From: Candidatus Gastranaerophilales bacterium
Lineage (GTDB): Bacteria > Cyanobacteriota > Vampirovibrionia > Gastranaerophilales > Gastranaerophilaceae
Length of the DNA stretch: 64,000 nt
Assembly: GCA_944326525.1 (NCBI GenBank)
Contig: CALVEG010000002.1
Coordinates: 124,001-188,000, forward strand
Reading direction: 5' to 3'
Position numbers and translations under genes: made by a program. The notes below the pieces were generated by a model that saw nothing but the letters and a program-made list of their open reading frames with translations, was not told the origin of the DNA and made no database searches. Positions 25,103 to 34,253 of the stretch are shown piece by piece (position 1 is the first letter of the stretch; every line of letters begins with the position of its first letter).

Positions 25103-26728
25103 ATGAAAAAAATATTGTTGCTGTCAGTTATTTTGTTAATAAGTATAATGCCGGTGAATGCTGAAACACTGCAAGTTCAGGCTCTGTCAGAATTTAACAC
25201 GGAAAATCCGCCCGCCTCTATTGAGGTTAAAGCTGTTTCGGATATGGATTTGGATGAAGAACTTTTGATTATGGATGGCTATATCCTGAAAGGTAATCTG
25301 GTTGATGTGGTTAGTCCAAAAAGATTGAAACGCGACGCAACTTTTTCCATAGTCCTGACCGAATATACTGACAACAATGGACAAAAACATATTATCCCGC
25401 CCGATGGAAAACAATTTAAAGGCAAATTTACAACAGGTATTGATTACAAGCACGCTGCAAAATCAGCTGCATTGAGTGTCGGAAACTTCTTTGTAAAAGG
25501 TCTTTCCCTTGGATATGCTGCGGTAGAAGGAGCAGTTAAAAACGAAGAAGGCAACAGAATAAAATCAAGTGCTCATTCTGTTTACGAAAATACCCCTTTC
25601 TCTTATGTTGAAAAAGGACAAGACATATTAATTACCAAAGATCAAGTTTTCTGCCTAAGATTCAAGGTCAAAGATAATACAAAAGAAGAAAATCCAGAAG
25701 AATTAAACATCTCTGATAAAACAGATGAATCATCTTCCCAAATACAACAGGAAGAGCCAACCAAAGAAATTTTAGAAGAAAAACAAACGCCCTCTAAAGA
25801 AAACAATAAAGAAGAAGCGGAAGATGAAGATTTATCGAGCTTGCCTATGGCGCCAACCCCTGGAGAAGAACAGCAATATTTAATGACAATAGAAGCATTA
25901 CAATCAGAAGTTCTTGGGGAAGACACGTCCAAAAACAATAAAATAGCTTTATTCGGAAAAAAAGAGGAAAAAGAAACTATTTCCACAGAAAAAGACGAAA
26001 CTATAAAAAACTCTGAAAATACAGATGAAAAACAAATCCAAGAAACAGAATCTAAAATTCTACCATTGACACAAGTAGAAGAAGTTCAGCAACAGACAAA
26101 ACAATTTGGAGAGGAAATTCGCCCTGTATCTGAAACTAAAGATCAGGAAAACCAGAAAATTACCCCTGCACTTAAAGAAGATAATACTGAAATAAAAGAT
26201 AATCATACAACTTTAGAGCAACCACAAAAGAATAAAAACTTCTTTTCAAAACCCAAATTTAAAAATTCAACACCCCCTTCAGCTTCAGGAGAAATTGGAG
26301 ATCCGGAAGAAACCGATAAAACGGATATTTTTGCAGAAACAGAATCCAAACAACCGCAAAAATCAGAACTTGAAAAAGAACAAAAAATAAAATCTCCGCA
26401 AGGTCGAGAACTTCACACTCTAAAAGAAAAACCTCTAACAAAACAAATTGAAACAACAAGCTCAAACCCTGAAGTTAAAAAAGAACAACCTGAACCAACA
26501 AAAAAAGAAATTAATACAGAAATTTCTCCTGCGACACAATCAGTATCTGAGCCTTTAAACCAGACAACAGAAACAACACAAAACAGAGAACCTGAAACAT
26601 CTGTCGTAACAGTAGCAGATAAACATTTAAAAAGACGTGATTTTAAAGATTATGAAAGTCTAGTTCCAGAACTTCCTGCTATATCAACAGAGCCATTAGC
26701 TCCGCTTGATCTTCCAGATACATACTAA
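25103..26728 (+). CDS. Exported protein with long low-complexity acidic tail
   Basis: The N-terminus MKKILLLSVILLISIMPVNA is a Sec signal peptide with cleavage near ETLQ. Residues ~30-200 form a folded region (LDEELLIMDGYILKGNLVDV, IPPDGKQFKGKFTTGI, VFCLRFKV). Residues ~205-541 are a Glu/Lys/Gln/Thr-rich, presumably disordered tail with scattered Pro. AAAAGGGA lies 7 nt upstream of the ATG. It is operonic with the membrane Cys-rich protein. It may span the periplasm or interact with the cell wall; no family is recognised. Confidence 0.75.
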   Translation: MKKILLLSVILLISIMPVNAETLQVQALSEFNTENPPASIEVKAVSDMDLDEELLIMDGYILKGNLVDVVSPKRLKRDATFSIVLTEYTDNNGQKHIIPPDGKQFKGKFTTGIDYKHAAKSAALSVGNFFVKGLSLGYAAVEGAVKNEEGNRIKSSAHSVYENTPFSYVEKGQDILITKDQVFCLRFKVKDNTKEENPEELNISDKTDESSSQIQQEEPTKEILEEKQTPSKENNKEEAEDEDLSSLPMAPTPGEEQQYLMTIEALQSEVLGEDTSKNNKIALFGKKEEKETISTEKDETIKNSENTDEKQIQETESKILPLTQVEEVQQQTKQFGEEIRPVSETKDQENQKITPALKEDNTEIKDNHTTLEQPQKNKNFFSKPKFKNSTPPSASGEIGDPEETDKTDIFAETESKQPQKSELEKEQKIKSPQGRELHTLKEKPLTKQIETTSSNPEVKKEQPEPTKKEINTEISPATQSVSEPLNQTTETTQNREPETSVVTVADKHLKRRDFKDYESLVPELPAISTEPLAPLDLPDTY

Positions 26729-26868
26729 ACTTCAACAACAGGCATTTTTAACTTGCCATCACCTTCAAATATAATTTCACGGTTTTCGTTTTTTTCACCA
26801 AAAACGAGGCGGGTCTTGTTTTTACCATCTTCTGTAAAATTTGTTATTTCTTTTATCTCCAGATTCAT
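26725..26868 (-). CDS. 47-residue conserved-looking small protein
   Basis: Hand-read small gene: ATG at 26866-26868 preceded by GAAAGGGATTGTG (ribosome-binding site 6-7 nt upstream) and a stop at 26725. It encodes MNLEIKEITNFTEDGKNKTR, then LVFGEKNENREIIFEGDGKL and KMPVVEV, an alternating beta-like charged sequence with good codon usage. Its stop overlaps the stop of the convergent exported-protein gene. No family recognised, but the ribosome-binding site and composition make it a credible gene. Confidence 0.6.
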   Translation of the reverse strand: MNLEIKEITNFTEDGKNKTRLVFGEKNENREIIFEGDGKLKMPVVEV

Positions 26869-26986
26869 CACAATCCCTTTCTACCTTACACCTTATGATA
26901 ACAGTTTTTTATGGGAATTTCAACCCTTTTCCAGTTAAAAACACTGAAAAATATTTTTTGCTAACATATAATATTTAAAGCTACTA

Positions 26987-27017
26987 AAAAAGACCGGCTT
27001 TAAAAAACCGGTCTTTT
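26987..27017. terminator. Terminator of the rpsB-tsf operon
   Basis: AAAAGACCGG / CCGGTCTTTT stem with flanking A/T tracts, 24 nt past the tsf stop. Confidence 0.85.
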
Positions 27018-27040
27018 ATAAATAACCTTTTGTCTGCTTA

Positions 27041-27904
27041 TTAGCCTTTAACTTGGCTCATAACTTCTTCAGCAAAATTATCTTGACGTTTTTCAAGTCC
27101 TTCACCAAGAACGTATCTTGAGAATGCTTTAATAGTCAATTTGCCTTCAATAAGCTGTTCAATAGTAACATCCGGATTTTTAACAAACGGCTGTTCTAAA
27201 AGAACTTTTGCTGCCATAAGTTTATTTACTCTGCCTTCAACAATTTTTGCTCTGATATTTTCAGGTTTTTTCTGCAAATCTTCTTTACCCATTTCAATTT
27301 CAGTTTCATGGTCAATCACAGACTGCGGAATTTCAGCTCTTGAAAGGAATTCAGGAGCATTTGATGCGATATGCAAGCAAATATCATTCATCAATTCAGC
27401 ATCTTCTTTATCTGTTTGAAGAAGAACACCGATTTTACCGTTGTGAATGTATGTTGCAATATTTCCTTCATAGCGAACAAATCTTCTGAAAGTAATTTTT
27501 TCTCCAATTGAAGCGATTTTTTCTTTAATAACCTGTTCAATTGTTTTACCGCATTTCGGGCAGGTTGAAGCAACAAATGTTTCAACATCTTTAGGATTGG
27601 ATTCTGCTACAGCTTTTGCAAGGCAGTTAGCAAGTTCTTTAAATTCTTCGTTTTTAGCAACAAAGTCTGTTTCACAGTTAACTTCAACCATAGCGCCTGC
27701 ACCATCAACAATAGCTGATGCAACAAGACCTTCTGCTGCAATTCTTCCCATTTTTTTGTCAGCTGAAGCTATGCCTTTTTGGCGAAGCACTTCCATAGCT
27801 TTTTCCATATCTCCGTCAGTTTCTACAAGTGCCTTTTTAGCATCCATCATACCTGCACCGGTTTTGTCACGGAGTTCTTTTACCATTTGTGCTGTAATAT
27901 TCAT
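27041..27904 (-). CDS. tsf: Elongation factor Ts
   Basis: EF-Ts exchanges GDP on EF-Tu. The N-terminal UBA-like part MVKELRDKTGAGMMDAKKAL and core VEVNCETDFVAKNEEF are diagnostic; IGEKITFRRFVR follows. The 287-residue length is normal. An extra STCPKCGKTIEQ segment near residue 115 introduces a CxxC pair between the two core parts, not typical of most EF-Ts. AGGAG precedes the ATG. It is downstream of rpsB, separated by a partial hairpin. Confidence 0.95.
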   Translation of the reverse strand: MNITAQMVKELRDKTGAGMMDAKKALVETDGDMEKAMEVLRQKGIASADKKMGRIAAEGLVASAIVDGAGAMVEVNCETDFVAKNEEFKELANCLAKAVAESNPKDVETFVASTCPKCGKTIEQVIKEKIASIGEKITFRRFVRYEGNIATYIHNGKIGVLLQTDKEDAELMNDICLHIASNAPEFLSRAEIPQSVIDHETEIEMGKEDLQKKPENIRAKIVEGRVNKLMAAKVLLEQPFVKNPDVTIEQLIEGKLTIKAFSRYVLGEGLEKRQDNFAEEVMSQVKG

Positions 27905-27924
27905 TGTTTCTCTCCTATTTTTTA

Positions 27925-27963
27925 AAGAGCCGCCCAGCTTTTTTAAATTGCCGGACGGCTTTT
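27925..27963 (-). terminator. Hairpin between rpsB and tsf (attenuator or weak terminator)
   Basis: AGCCGTCCGGC / GCTGGGCGGCT, 11 bp with G-U pairs, followed by CTTTAAAAAAT rather than a U-tract. It could reduce read-through to tsf or stabilise the upstream message. Confidence 0.45.
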
Positions 27964-27975
27964 ATAATCTATATG

Positions 27976-28767
27976 CTATTTAATTTCTTCTGCAACAGCT
28001 TCTTCTGCTGCTTTTTCTGCTTCTACACCCGCATCTTCAGGTTTAATTTCTTCTATTTTTGCGGTTGTATTAGCTTTGTTTTCTTTTAATTGCTTTCCTT
28101 CGATAACTGCATCTGCCAATTTTGAAGTAATTAATTTAATTGAGCGAATAGCATCATCGTTACCTGGAATTACATAATCAATATTTGACGGATCTGCATT
28201 TGTATCAGCCAAGCAGATTACCGGAATACCAAGTTTCTTAGCTTCAAGAATTGCGATTTCGTCTTTTTTCTGGTCAATTACAAAAAGCAAATCAGGCAAT
28301 CCTCTCATTTCTTTAATACCGCCTAAAGTTTTGCTTAACTTAGCTAATTGACGGTTTAACTGAGCGATTTCTTTTTTCGGAAGCTTTTCTGCGTGTCCGC
28401 TGTTCAAGAAATCTTCAAGTTCTCTAAGTTTATTAACACGGCCTCTGATTGTTTCAAAGTTTGTCAACATACCGCCGAGCCATCTTCTGTTAATGTAGTA
28501 AGCTCCTGCTCTTTGTGCTTCTTCTGCTACAACTTCAGCAGCCTGTTTTTTAGTTCCTACAAACAAGATGTTCTTATTGCGTGCTGCAAACTCTCTTACA
28601 ATTTCGTAAGCTTTGTCCAATAAATCAGAAGTTTTACGCAAATCAAATACGTAAATACCGTTTCTTGCACCGTAAATATACGGTTTCATTTTTGGGTTCC
28701 ATCTTTGTGTTTGGTGGCCGAAGTGAACACCGGCTTCCAAAAGTTCAATCATAGATGCTGTTGGCAT
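27976..28767 (-). CDS. rpsB: 30S ribosomal protein S2
   Basis: S2 motifs are clear: [68 protein letters not shown] and [13 protein letters not shown]. The 263 residues include an Ala/Glu-rich C-terminal tail. AAAGGAGAAAACC precedes the ATG. The order rpsB-tsf is conserved, but pyrH and frr, usually next, are ~26 kb away in this window. Confidence 0.96.
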   Translation of the reverse strand: MPTASMIELLEAGVHFGHQTQRWNPKMKPYIYGARNGIYVFDLRKTSDLLDKAYEIVREFAARNKNILFVGTKKQAAEVVAEEAQRAGAYYINRRWLGGMLTNFETIRGRVNKLRELEDFLNSGHAEKLPKKEIAQLNRQLAKLSKTLGGIKEMRGLPDLLFVIDQKKDEIAILEAKKLGIPVICLADTNADPSNIDYVIPGNDDAIRSIKLITSKLADAVIEGKQLKENKANTTAKIEEIKPEDAGVEAEKAAEEAVAEEIK

Positions 28768-28937
28768 CGGTTTTCTCCTTTTTCTTTTAACTTGTGTACT
28801 ACGGGCTATACTGTCTCATTCAATTGTTTAAAAGCCCACCATATAAGGTTTCTGGGGAATTTAATCTTGATTTTCCGCCTAAAGGCTTTCGCTTTTTGAA
28901 CTAGGGCTAAACCTATCAGACCAGTGTAACCATTAAT
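28768..28937 (-). promoter_or_regulatory. Long 5' leader of rpsB, candidate autoregulatory element
   Basis: From the likely promoter to the rpsB ATG there are about 165 nt without an open frame, GC-richer than flanking spacers and with short complementary blocks (AAAGCC/GGCGG, TAGCCC/GTGGGC). Long rpsB leaders in bacteria often bind S2 to repress the operon; whether this one folds that way is inference. Confidence 0.35.
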
Positions 28938-28965
28938 ATAATATTACAAAAATGTGATTTAGCAA
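28938..28965 (-). promoter_or_regulatory. Sigma70-type promoter of rpsB-tsf
   Basis: On the minus strand TTGCTA (28965-28960) and TATTAT (28943-28938) are 16 nt apart. The rest of 28966-29142 is AT-rich and holds no other feature I can support. Confidence 0.55.
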
Positions 28966-29142
28966 ATTAAAAAAATAATTACACTGATGTTTGTAAAGAA
29001 AAGTTACAAAATATTCTCAAAAAAAATCGGACCTCCCCTAAAGTCAGTCCGGTATTTCATTTCTGAAACAAAAAGGATTTACATTAACTTAAGTCTTTTT
29101 CAAATCTGTCCAAAGACAGCAATAATTTCCTCTCTCTTCTCC

Positions 29143-29676
29143 CTAATACTCAATTCCTTGACGTGCCATAACACCTATATCAAAATAGTGCTTAATAGGT
29201 TTCATTTCCGTCACAAGATGAGCCATAGCCTTTAATTCAGGATGAGCATAGCGACCAGTTAAAACAATTTCAAGATTTTCAGGCTTATTCATCAATGCCT
29301 CTTTAACCTCGCTTACTTTAATCATATTCATCGCTGTGCAAATATTAATTTCATCTAAAATAACAAGTTGGTATTCACCTGACTGAATAGCTTTTTTAGC
29401 AAACTCCCAGCCTCTTTTTGCTTCTTTAAAATCGTCCATACAAACATTGTGTGAATAACAAACTCTGTCCATTCCAAACTGTACAACATCAAGATTAGGC
29501 AGAAATTTAGATGAAGAAACAATTTCTCCGTAAGATGTTGCGCTATCACCTTTTGTAAACTGGATGATAAGAACCTTCCAGCCGTGTCCGAGTGCACGGA
29601 GAGCCAGACCTAATGCAGCTGTTGTCTTTCCTTTGCCATCACCCGTGTAAATTTGAATATAACCGTGCTCTAACAC
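29143..29676 (-). CDS. Corrinoid adenosyltransferase, CobA/BtuR family (copy 1)
   Basis: ATP:cob(I)alamin adenosyltransferases attach the 5'-deoxyadenosyl group to corrinoids. The P-loop is YTGDGKGKTTAALGLALRAL, followed by VLIIQFTKG, VILDEINICTAM, EIVLTGRYAHPELKAMAHL and a C-terminal GVMARQGIEY. The length of 177 fits the family. The start is GTG with GGAGG 9 nt upstream. It is monocistronic and not in a cobalamin synthesis cluster, suggesting salvage. A clear paralogue is at 37579-38157. Confidence 0.88.
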   Translation of the reverse strand: MLEHGYIQIYTGDGKGKTTAALGLALRALGHGWKVLIIQFTKGDSATSYGEIVSSSKFLPNLDVVQFGMDRVCYSHNVCMDDFKEAKRGWEFAKKAIQSGEYQLVILDEINICTAMNMIKVSEVKEALMNKPENLEIVLTGRYAHPELKAMAHLVTEMKPIKHYFDIGVMARQGIEY

Positions 29677-30372
29677 TTCTTACTACCTCCAAATGCATAC
29701 TATAATTCTTATCAATATTTTAAACGATTTTATAATACCTTTAATCGTTCCATTGATTGATAAACCCAAAGGAGGGGATGTATATTTCTAATCCCCGCCT
29801 CCCAAGATGTAAATTCATCATAGAACAAATTTTGAAAAATGAAACGTATTTTATACACTCCATGCCAATCTTTTTACAATTATTTTTTGCACACTTCTGG
29901 AAATTAAGAGTTTGATTGAATTTGAACTTAAACATTTAAAATATCTAAAAATTTACATTATTTTTGTAAAGTTGACGCAACAATCTATTGCAAAACTTCA
30001 AAGAAGTCACAGCATGGCATTTTTAACCTCTTCACAAAGATTAAAAAATATTAAAACTCAAAATCAAGTTTCAATAATTTTTATTTTTCAATAGCTTTAT
30101 TTTTTTTATTCTAAAAAAAAATACAAAAATCCAATAATAAAAGCTTTTTTTAAACAAATTAAACTTATAACATTTTTTAACATTTTTTATATTAATTTTT
30201 TTTGCCTATAACAAATACTGAAATAGTTTATTTTTATGATATTTGGGCATATTAAAAATATTACCCGCAGGATATGTTAACTTTTGTAACAACGATTATC
30301 ACAAAAAAGGCAATTATTTAATCTTTATATACTTTATATATACATAAGAAGTATATAAAAAGAGAGTATTTT
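29677..30372. other. AT-rich gene-free interval
   Basis: Nearly 700 nt with no convincing gene. Short frames exist on both strands but lack ribosome-binding sites and have atypical composition. The 30100-30240 part is extremely AT-rich with repeated AACATTTTTTAACATTTTTT. The last ~90 nt carry TTAACTTTTGTAACAACG and TATATACTTTATATATACA, a likely regulatory and promoter region for the gene at 30373. Confidence 0.6.
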
Positions 30373-31731
30373 ATGAGTGTACAATTATCACAGCCAAATA
30401 TTGAATACAAAAAGCAAAAACCAGGCTTGAAATTATCTGGCGGCTCCGTATCAAGGAACCTAAAGACAGCTTTAAGCGGGTTAAAAGCTTCTACAAACAC
30501 TCAAACTGGCCACAGCACAGCAGTAAATACTAACACTACAACATCTGCACCTAAAAATGCTCTTGCTCTTGCTGTTACAAAAAATTTAAACACAGGATCA
30601 ACTTATAACATCTTCAGTGATGGTTCATACGACCACTATAACAATAGAGTAGGCGGAACTCGCAGTGTATGGACTTCCGATTACAGAAGAGATAACGTTA
30701 GAAATGCATTTGGCTTATATTCTGACAATCCGATGGCATTAGCACCAAGAACTCAAGCTCGCCAAAACAGCTTAATAACAAAATACTTTGAAATGCAACA
30801 GCGTATGCTTGATCAAATGATGGATCACCAAAGATGCATGGATAAAGCAGAACTTTTTAATAACATTTCACAAGGTCTTTTAGGCGCGGGTAATATTGCA
30901 ATAGAATTAATAAAAGCTAGAGCATCACAAGCACCGGCTACTGAAACTGATGCTACAGTTAACCAACTTCGCCAAGCTGATACTTCTAGCGAAATTTCAG
31001 AAGGTATCAATGAATTAAACGATCAAAAAACAAACCTCAACTCTGATATCAACACATTAACTCAATCAATCAACGAATCAAATGATATTAAAGCTAAAAA
31101 TGAAGCTGATCTTTCAAATAAAGAATCTACTTTATCACAGAAAGAACAAAATTTAAACGGTTACAACAGTACAATCACAAAATTACAAAGCAACATTGCT
31201 ACTGGTGAATCTGAATTAAAGAGATTAGAACAAATGCTTAATAACGCACAAGACGGATCTCTTTCTAAAACAGGACTTCAAAATCAATATGACAAACTTA
31301 AAAAAGAAATTGAAACTAATAAACAAAATTTAAAAGAAGCACAAGACAACAAAAAACAAACAGAAGAAGAAGTTAAAAAACTTAAAGATGAAATCGCAAC
31401 ATTAAAAACAACAATTTCAAACACTAACGAAAGACTAGCTGAAGACACTAAAAAACTTGCAAGCTCAAAAGAACAATTAAATGACGTTGATTCAGCAATA
31501 ACAAAATACACTCAAAAACTTGATAAAAAAGAAGAATCCGAAAGTGAAAAACTCGACAAAATGAGAAATGATCTTGCACAGTATAAAAAAGACTATGAAG
31601 CAGAAACAGATCCGGATAAAAAAGCTAAAATAAAAGAAAAATTTGACAAAAAAGCTGGTGAATACAACAATCTTGCAACTCATTCAAATGTAAAAGGACA
31701 TACAGCAATTACAATGTCTCTTGGAGCATAA
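30373..31731 (+). CDS. Long coiled-coil protein, possible secreted effector or structural protein
   Basis: This 452-residue protein has a Ser/Thr/Asn-rich first ~80 residues (LKLSGGSVSRNL), a middle part with EMQQRMLDQMMDHQRCMDKA and an Ala/Gly hydrophobic patch (ISQGLLGAGNIAIELIKARA), then ~230 residues of heptad-repeat coiled coil. It ends in a short hydrophobic TAITMSLGA. This overall plan of disordered N-terminus, short hydrophobic stretch, long coil and no signal peptide is reminiscent of non-Sec secreted proteins, but no family is recognised. It stands alone with its own promoter region and terminator. Confidence 0.7.
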   Translation: MSVQLSQPNIEYKKQKPGLKLSGGSVSRNLKTALSGLKASTNTQTGHSTAVNTNTTTSAPKNALALAVTKNLNTGSTYNIFSDGSYDHYNNRVGGTRSVWTSDYRRDNVRNAFGLYSDNPMALAPRTQARQNSLITKYFEMQQRMLDQMMDHQRCMDKAELFNNISQGLLGAGNIAIELIKARASQAPATETDATVNQLRQADTSSEISEGINELNDQKTNLNSDINTLTQSINESNDIKAKNEADLSNKESTLSQKEQNLNGYNSTITKLQSNIATGESELKRLEQMLNNAQDGSLSKTGLQNQYDKLKKEIETNKQNLKEAQDNKKQTEEEVKKLKDEIATLKTTISNTNERLAEDTKKLASSKEQLNDVDSAITKYTQKLDKKEESESEKLDKMRNDLAQYKKDYEAETDPDKKAKIKEKFDKKAGEYNNLATHSNVKGHTAITMSLGA

Positions 31732-31796
31732 TTAAATAACAAATCGTAACAATAGACTTTACTTTTAATTTTTAACAATTTATAATTAAGATATGA

Positions 31797-31828
31797 GAAA
31801 AAAGAACGGGCCCTCCCCGTTCTTTTTC
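31797..31828. terminator. Terminator after the coiled-coil gene
   Basis: AAAAAGAACGGG / CCCGTTCTTTTT stem with a short C-rich loop. Confidence 0.85.
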
Positions 31829-31881
31829 TATCATCAGGGGGTGCGGGTAATCCGCGATTCTTTTTTACGTAAGGAAGTGCC

Positions 31882-32364
31882 ATGAAACAGGAAATTAACA
31901 GACACGAAATTCTTGAAAAAATCAATCCGTTAATAGAAAATACAGCTATGCGATTCGGTTACATTCCGCTGGAAGTTGATTTTGCGAAAGAAAATCACCG
32001 TTGGTTTTTAAGAATTTATCTATACTCTTCAGAAAAAGAAGTTACTCTTGATGACTGTGAAAAGGTAACAAGAAGTTTATCCGACTTTTTGGACGAACTT
32101 ATTCCTGTAAAATATTATCTGGAGGTATCTTCTCCCGGATTGGAAAGAAAATTTAAATCCGATAAGGAGTTTATAATATTCAAAGGCAGAAATGTAAGCA
32201 TAAAGCTTAAAACTCCTCTTGACGGGGAAGAAGAAAAAGTTTTCAAAGGAGAAATCCTTGACTTTGATGAAAACGAAGGCTTAAAGTTTTTCAGATTTGA
32301 AGACGGGCAAGAGCTTCAAATCCCCAAAAGCAATATTCAATCAGCAAAACTATATATAGATTAA
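31882..32364 (+). CDS. rimP: Ribosome maturation factor RimP
   Basis: RimP assists 30S assembly. The 160-residue sequence shows the N-terminal domain (LRIYLYSSEKEVTLDDCEKV), the conserved YYLEVSSPGLERKFKSDKEF, and the C-terminal Sm-like part. AAGGAAG lies 5 nt before the ATG. It is 45 nt upstream of nusA, the conserved pairing. Confidence 0.92.
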   Translation: MKQEINRHEILEKINPLIENTAMRFGYIPLEVDFAKENHRWFLRIYLYSSEKEVTLDDCEKVTRSLSDFLDELIPVKYYLEVSSPGLERKFKSDKEFIIFKGRNVSIKLKTPLDGEEEKVFKGEILDFDENEGLKFFRFEDGQELQIPKSNIQSAKLYID

Positions 32365-32409
32365 TTGACAACTTAATATAATGTCCAAAAGGACAGAAAG
32401 GTATATAAC

Positions 32410-33645
32410 ATGATAAAAATAGGAACAGCGCTTTTTGAAGCGTGCGAAGAGCTGGAACGCGAAAGAGGCATTTCAAAAGAAGTTTTAATTTCTTCACTTT
32501 GTGATGCAATGGTTGCGGCTTACAAAAAACATATGAGAATTAAAGAATCCGCAAATATCGAAGCAATTCTTGATGAGCAATCAGGTGAAATTGGTGTTTT
32601 CAGAACAAAACTTGTTGTAAATGAAGTTGAAGATCCTGATGAACAGATTTCACTAGCCCAAGCAAAAGAAATTGATGAGGATGTAGAAGTAGACGACGAA
32701 GTAAAAATCGAAGTAACTCCAGAACAATTCGGCAGAATTGCGGCGCAATCAGCAAAACAGGTTATAACCCAAAGAATTCGTGAAGCTGAAAGAAATATGG
32801 TGCTTCAAGAATTCATTGATAAAAAAGGTACTCTTGTAACAGGTATTATCCAAAGAGTTGAAAACCGCAATGTTATTGTAAATATCGGTAAAATTGACGC
32901 TATTATGCCTCAAAAAGAGCAAATTCCGGGAGAATACTACAAGCCGGGAAACCGTATCAGAGTGTTTGTTTTGAACGTAAAAGAAACAACAAGACTTCCT
33001 CAGGTAATCGTTTCACACGCACATGCTGAAATTGTTAGAGAATTATTTGAACTTGAAGTTCCGGAAATTGAAGACGGAATCGTTGAAATCAAGTCAATTT
33101 CAAGAGAAGCAGGTTATAGAACTAAGATCGCGGTATGGTCAAACGATCCTGAAGTAGATTCTGTCGGAGCTTGCATCGGACCAAGAGGAAGCCGTATTCA
33201 AACAATCGTTTCAGAATTAAAGAATGAAAAAATTGATATCGTAAGATACTCAGAAGATCCAGTTGAATATATCGTAAACGCACTTTCACCGGCAAGAGTT
33301 GTATCAGTTGATATACTTGCAGATGACGAATATGCACACGACGCAATGGTAGTAGTACCTGATGATCAGTTAAGCCTTGCAATTGGCAGAGAAGGTCAAA
33401 ACGTAAGACTTGCCCACAAACTTACAGGCTGGAAAATAGATATCAAGAGCGTTTCACAAATGGAAAAGGCTGAAGCTCAAAATATCCAAAATTACAATGA
33501 TGAACCTCAAGAAGAAGATTTTGAGGATGAAGAAGACGAATTAAAACAAGAAATAGAAGAAGAAATGAATCAACAGGCATATGATGAAGAAGATCTTCAA
33601 ACAGAAGATGCCTCTGATGAAGTTTCTGAAGAAGAAGACCTATAA
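32410..33645 (+). CDS. nusA: Transcription termination/antitermination factor NusA
   Basis: NusA binds RNA polymerase and modulates pausing and termination. Domains in order: N-terminal domain (1-125), S1 (GTLVTGIIQRVENRNVIVNI, ~140-205), KH1 and KH2 (VDSVGACIGPRGSRIQTIV, LSLAIGREGQNVRLAHKLTG) to ~350. The tail of about 60 residues is very acidic. The 411 residues match NusA lacking the C-terminal repeats of E. coli. AGAAAGG precedes the ATG. The usual ylxR-infB do not follow; a terminator ends the operon. Confidence 0.95.
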   Translation: MIKIGTALFEACEELERERGISKEVLISSLCDAMVAAYKKHMRIKESANIEAILDEQSGEIGVFRTKLVVNEVEDPDEQISLAQAKEIDEDVEVDDEVKIEVTPEQFGRIAAQSAKQVITQRIREAERNMVLQEFIDKKGTLVTGIIQRVENRNVIVNIGKIDAIMPQKEQIPGEYYKPGNRIRVFVLNVKETTRLPQVIVSHAHAEIVRELFELEVPEIEDGIVEIKSISREAGYRTKIAVWSNDPEVDSVGACIGPRGSRIQTIVSELKNEKIDIVRYSEDPVEYIVNALSPARVVSVDILADDEYAHDAMVVVPDDQLSLAIGREGQNVRLAHKLTGWKIDIKSVSQMEKAEAQNIQNYNDEPQEEDFEDEEDELKQEIEEEMNQQAYDEEDLQTEDASDEVSEEEDL

Positions 33646-33661
33646 AAAAATGTCAAAACTC

Positions 33662-33698
33662 AAAAAACGCTCCTATTATTTTAGGGGCGTTTTTTTTA
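33662..33698 (+). terminator. Terminator of rimP-nusA
   Basis: AAAACGCTCCTA / TAGGGGCGTTTT stem followed by a T8 tract. Confidence 0.85.
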
Positions 33699-33767
33699 AT
33701 CAAATTTTTATAGCAAAAAAAATTCTTCAGAAGTTTTAAATCAACATCACACGCAAAAGGAGGATAA

Positions 33768-34118
33768 ATGAAGAATACAATTAATTTCACATCAAGTTAT
33801 CGATTTCCAATGACCCAACCGGGAGTAAACAGGTTTAAAAGAGAATCCCTAAAACCTGAATTAATGAAATACACCGACAGAATTGGAGCTTTTCAAATTC
33901 CGAACACAGGCAAAGGTCACGGAAGAATTTCAGTTAAAGAAAATTATGATGGATTTGTGGAAGGCATATTAAAACGTTTGGGCTTCAAAAGATACCAAAA
34001 ACTTCCACTTCACGACGTATCAATAGCCGAAGTAGACGAAGCAGTGCGCAATTTAGGAAAAACAAATGATTACATTCAAAAAGGGATGCAAAAAGCACCT
34101 ATGAAAAAACATAAATAA
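33768..34118 (+). CDS. Small basic protein with INFTSS N-terminus, unknown
   Basis: This 116-residue protein begins MKNTINFTSSYRFPMTQPG, so an F-T-S-S stretch sits at residues 7-10, comparable with the F-(T/S/G)-G motif of other unrelated proteins here. The body is basic with a short helical part (GFVEGILKRLGFKRY, then EVDEAVRNLGKTNDY). A strong AAAGGAGG precedes the ATG. It is monocistronic between nusA and tuf. No family recognised. Confidence 0.65.
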   Translation: MKNTINFTSSYRFPMTQPGVNRFKRESLKPELMKYTDRIGAFQIPNTGKGHGRISVKENYDGFVEGILKRLGFKRYQKLPLHDVSIAEVDEAVRNLGKTNDYIQKGMQKAPMKKHK

Positions 34119-34162
34119 AATTCTCAAAACAATATAAAAAAATAGGCTAAAAAGCGCAGACC

Positions 34163-34190
34163 TTGACAAAAAAAATTGAGCAAATATTAT
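34163..34190 (+). promoter_or_regulatory. Sigma70-type promoter of tuf
   Basis: Consensus TTGACA at 34163-34168 and TATTAT at 34185-34190 with 16-nt spacing, giving a ~55-nt leader to the tuf ATG. Confidence 0.75.
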
Positions 34191-34253
34191 TAAAATATGG
34201 CTTAAAATACCAAATTAGTAAGTAGTATAAGTAGTAAAAAGGAGATTAATCTC

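Noticed and set aside
29741-30094. Two ~60-codon frames in the AT-rich interval
   Set aside because: They lie on opposite strands, have no ribosome-binding sites and have odd composition rich in Phe/Lys/Ile as expected from AT-rich non-coding DNA.
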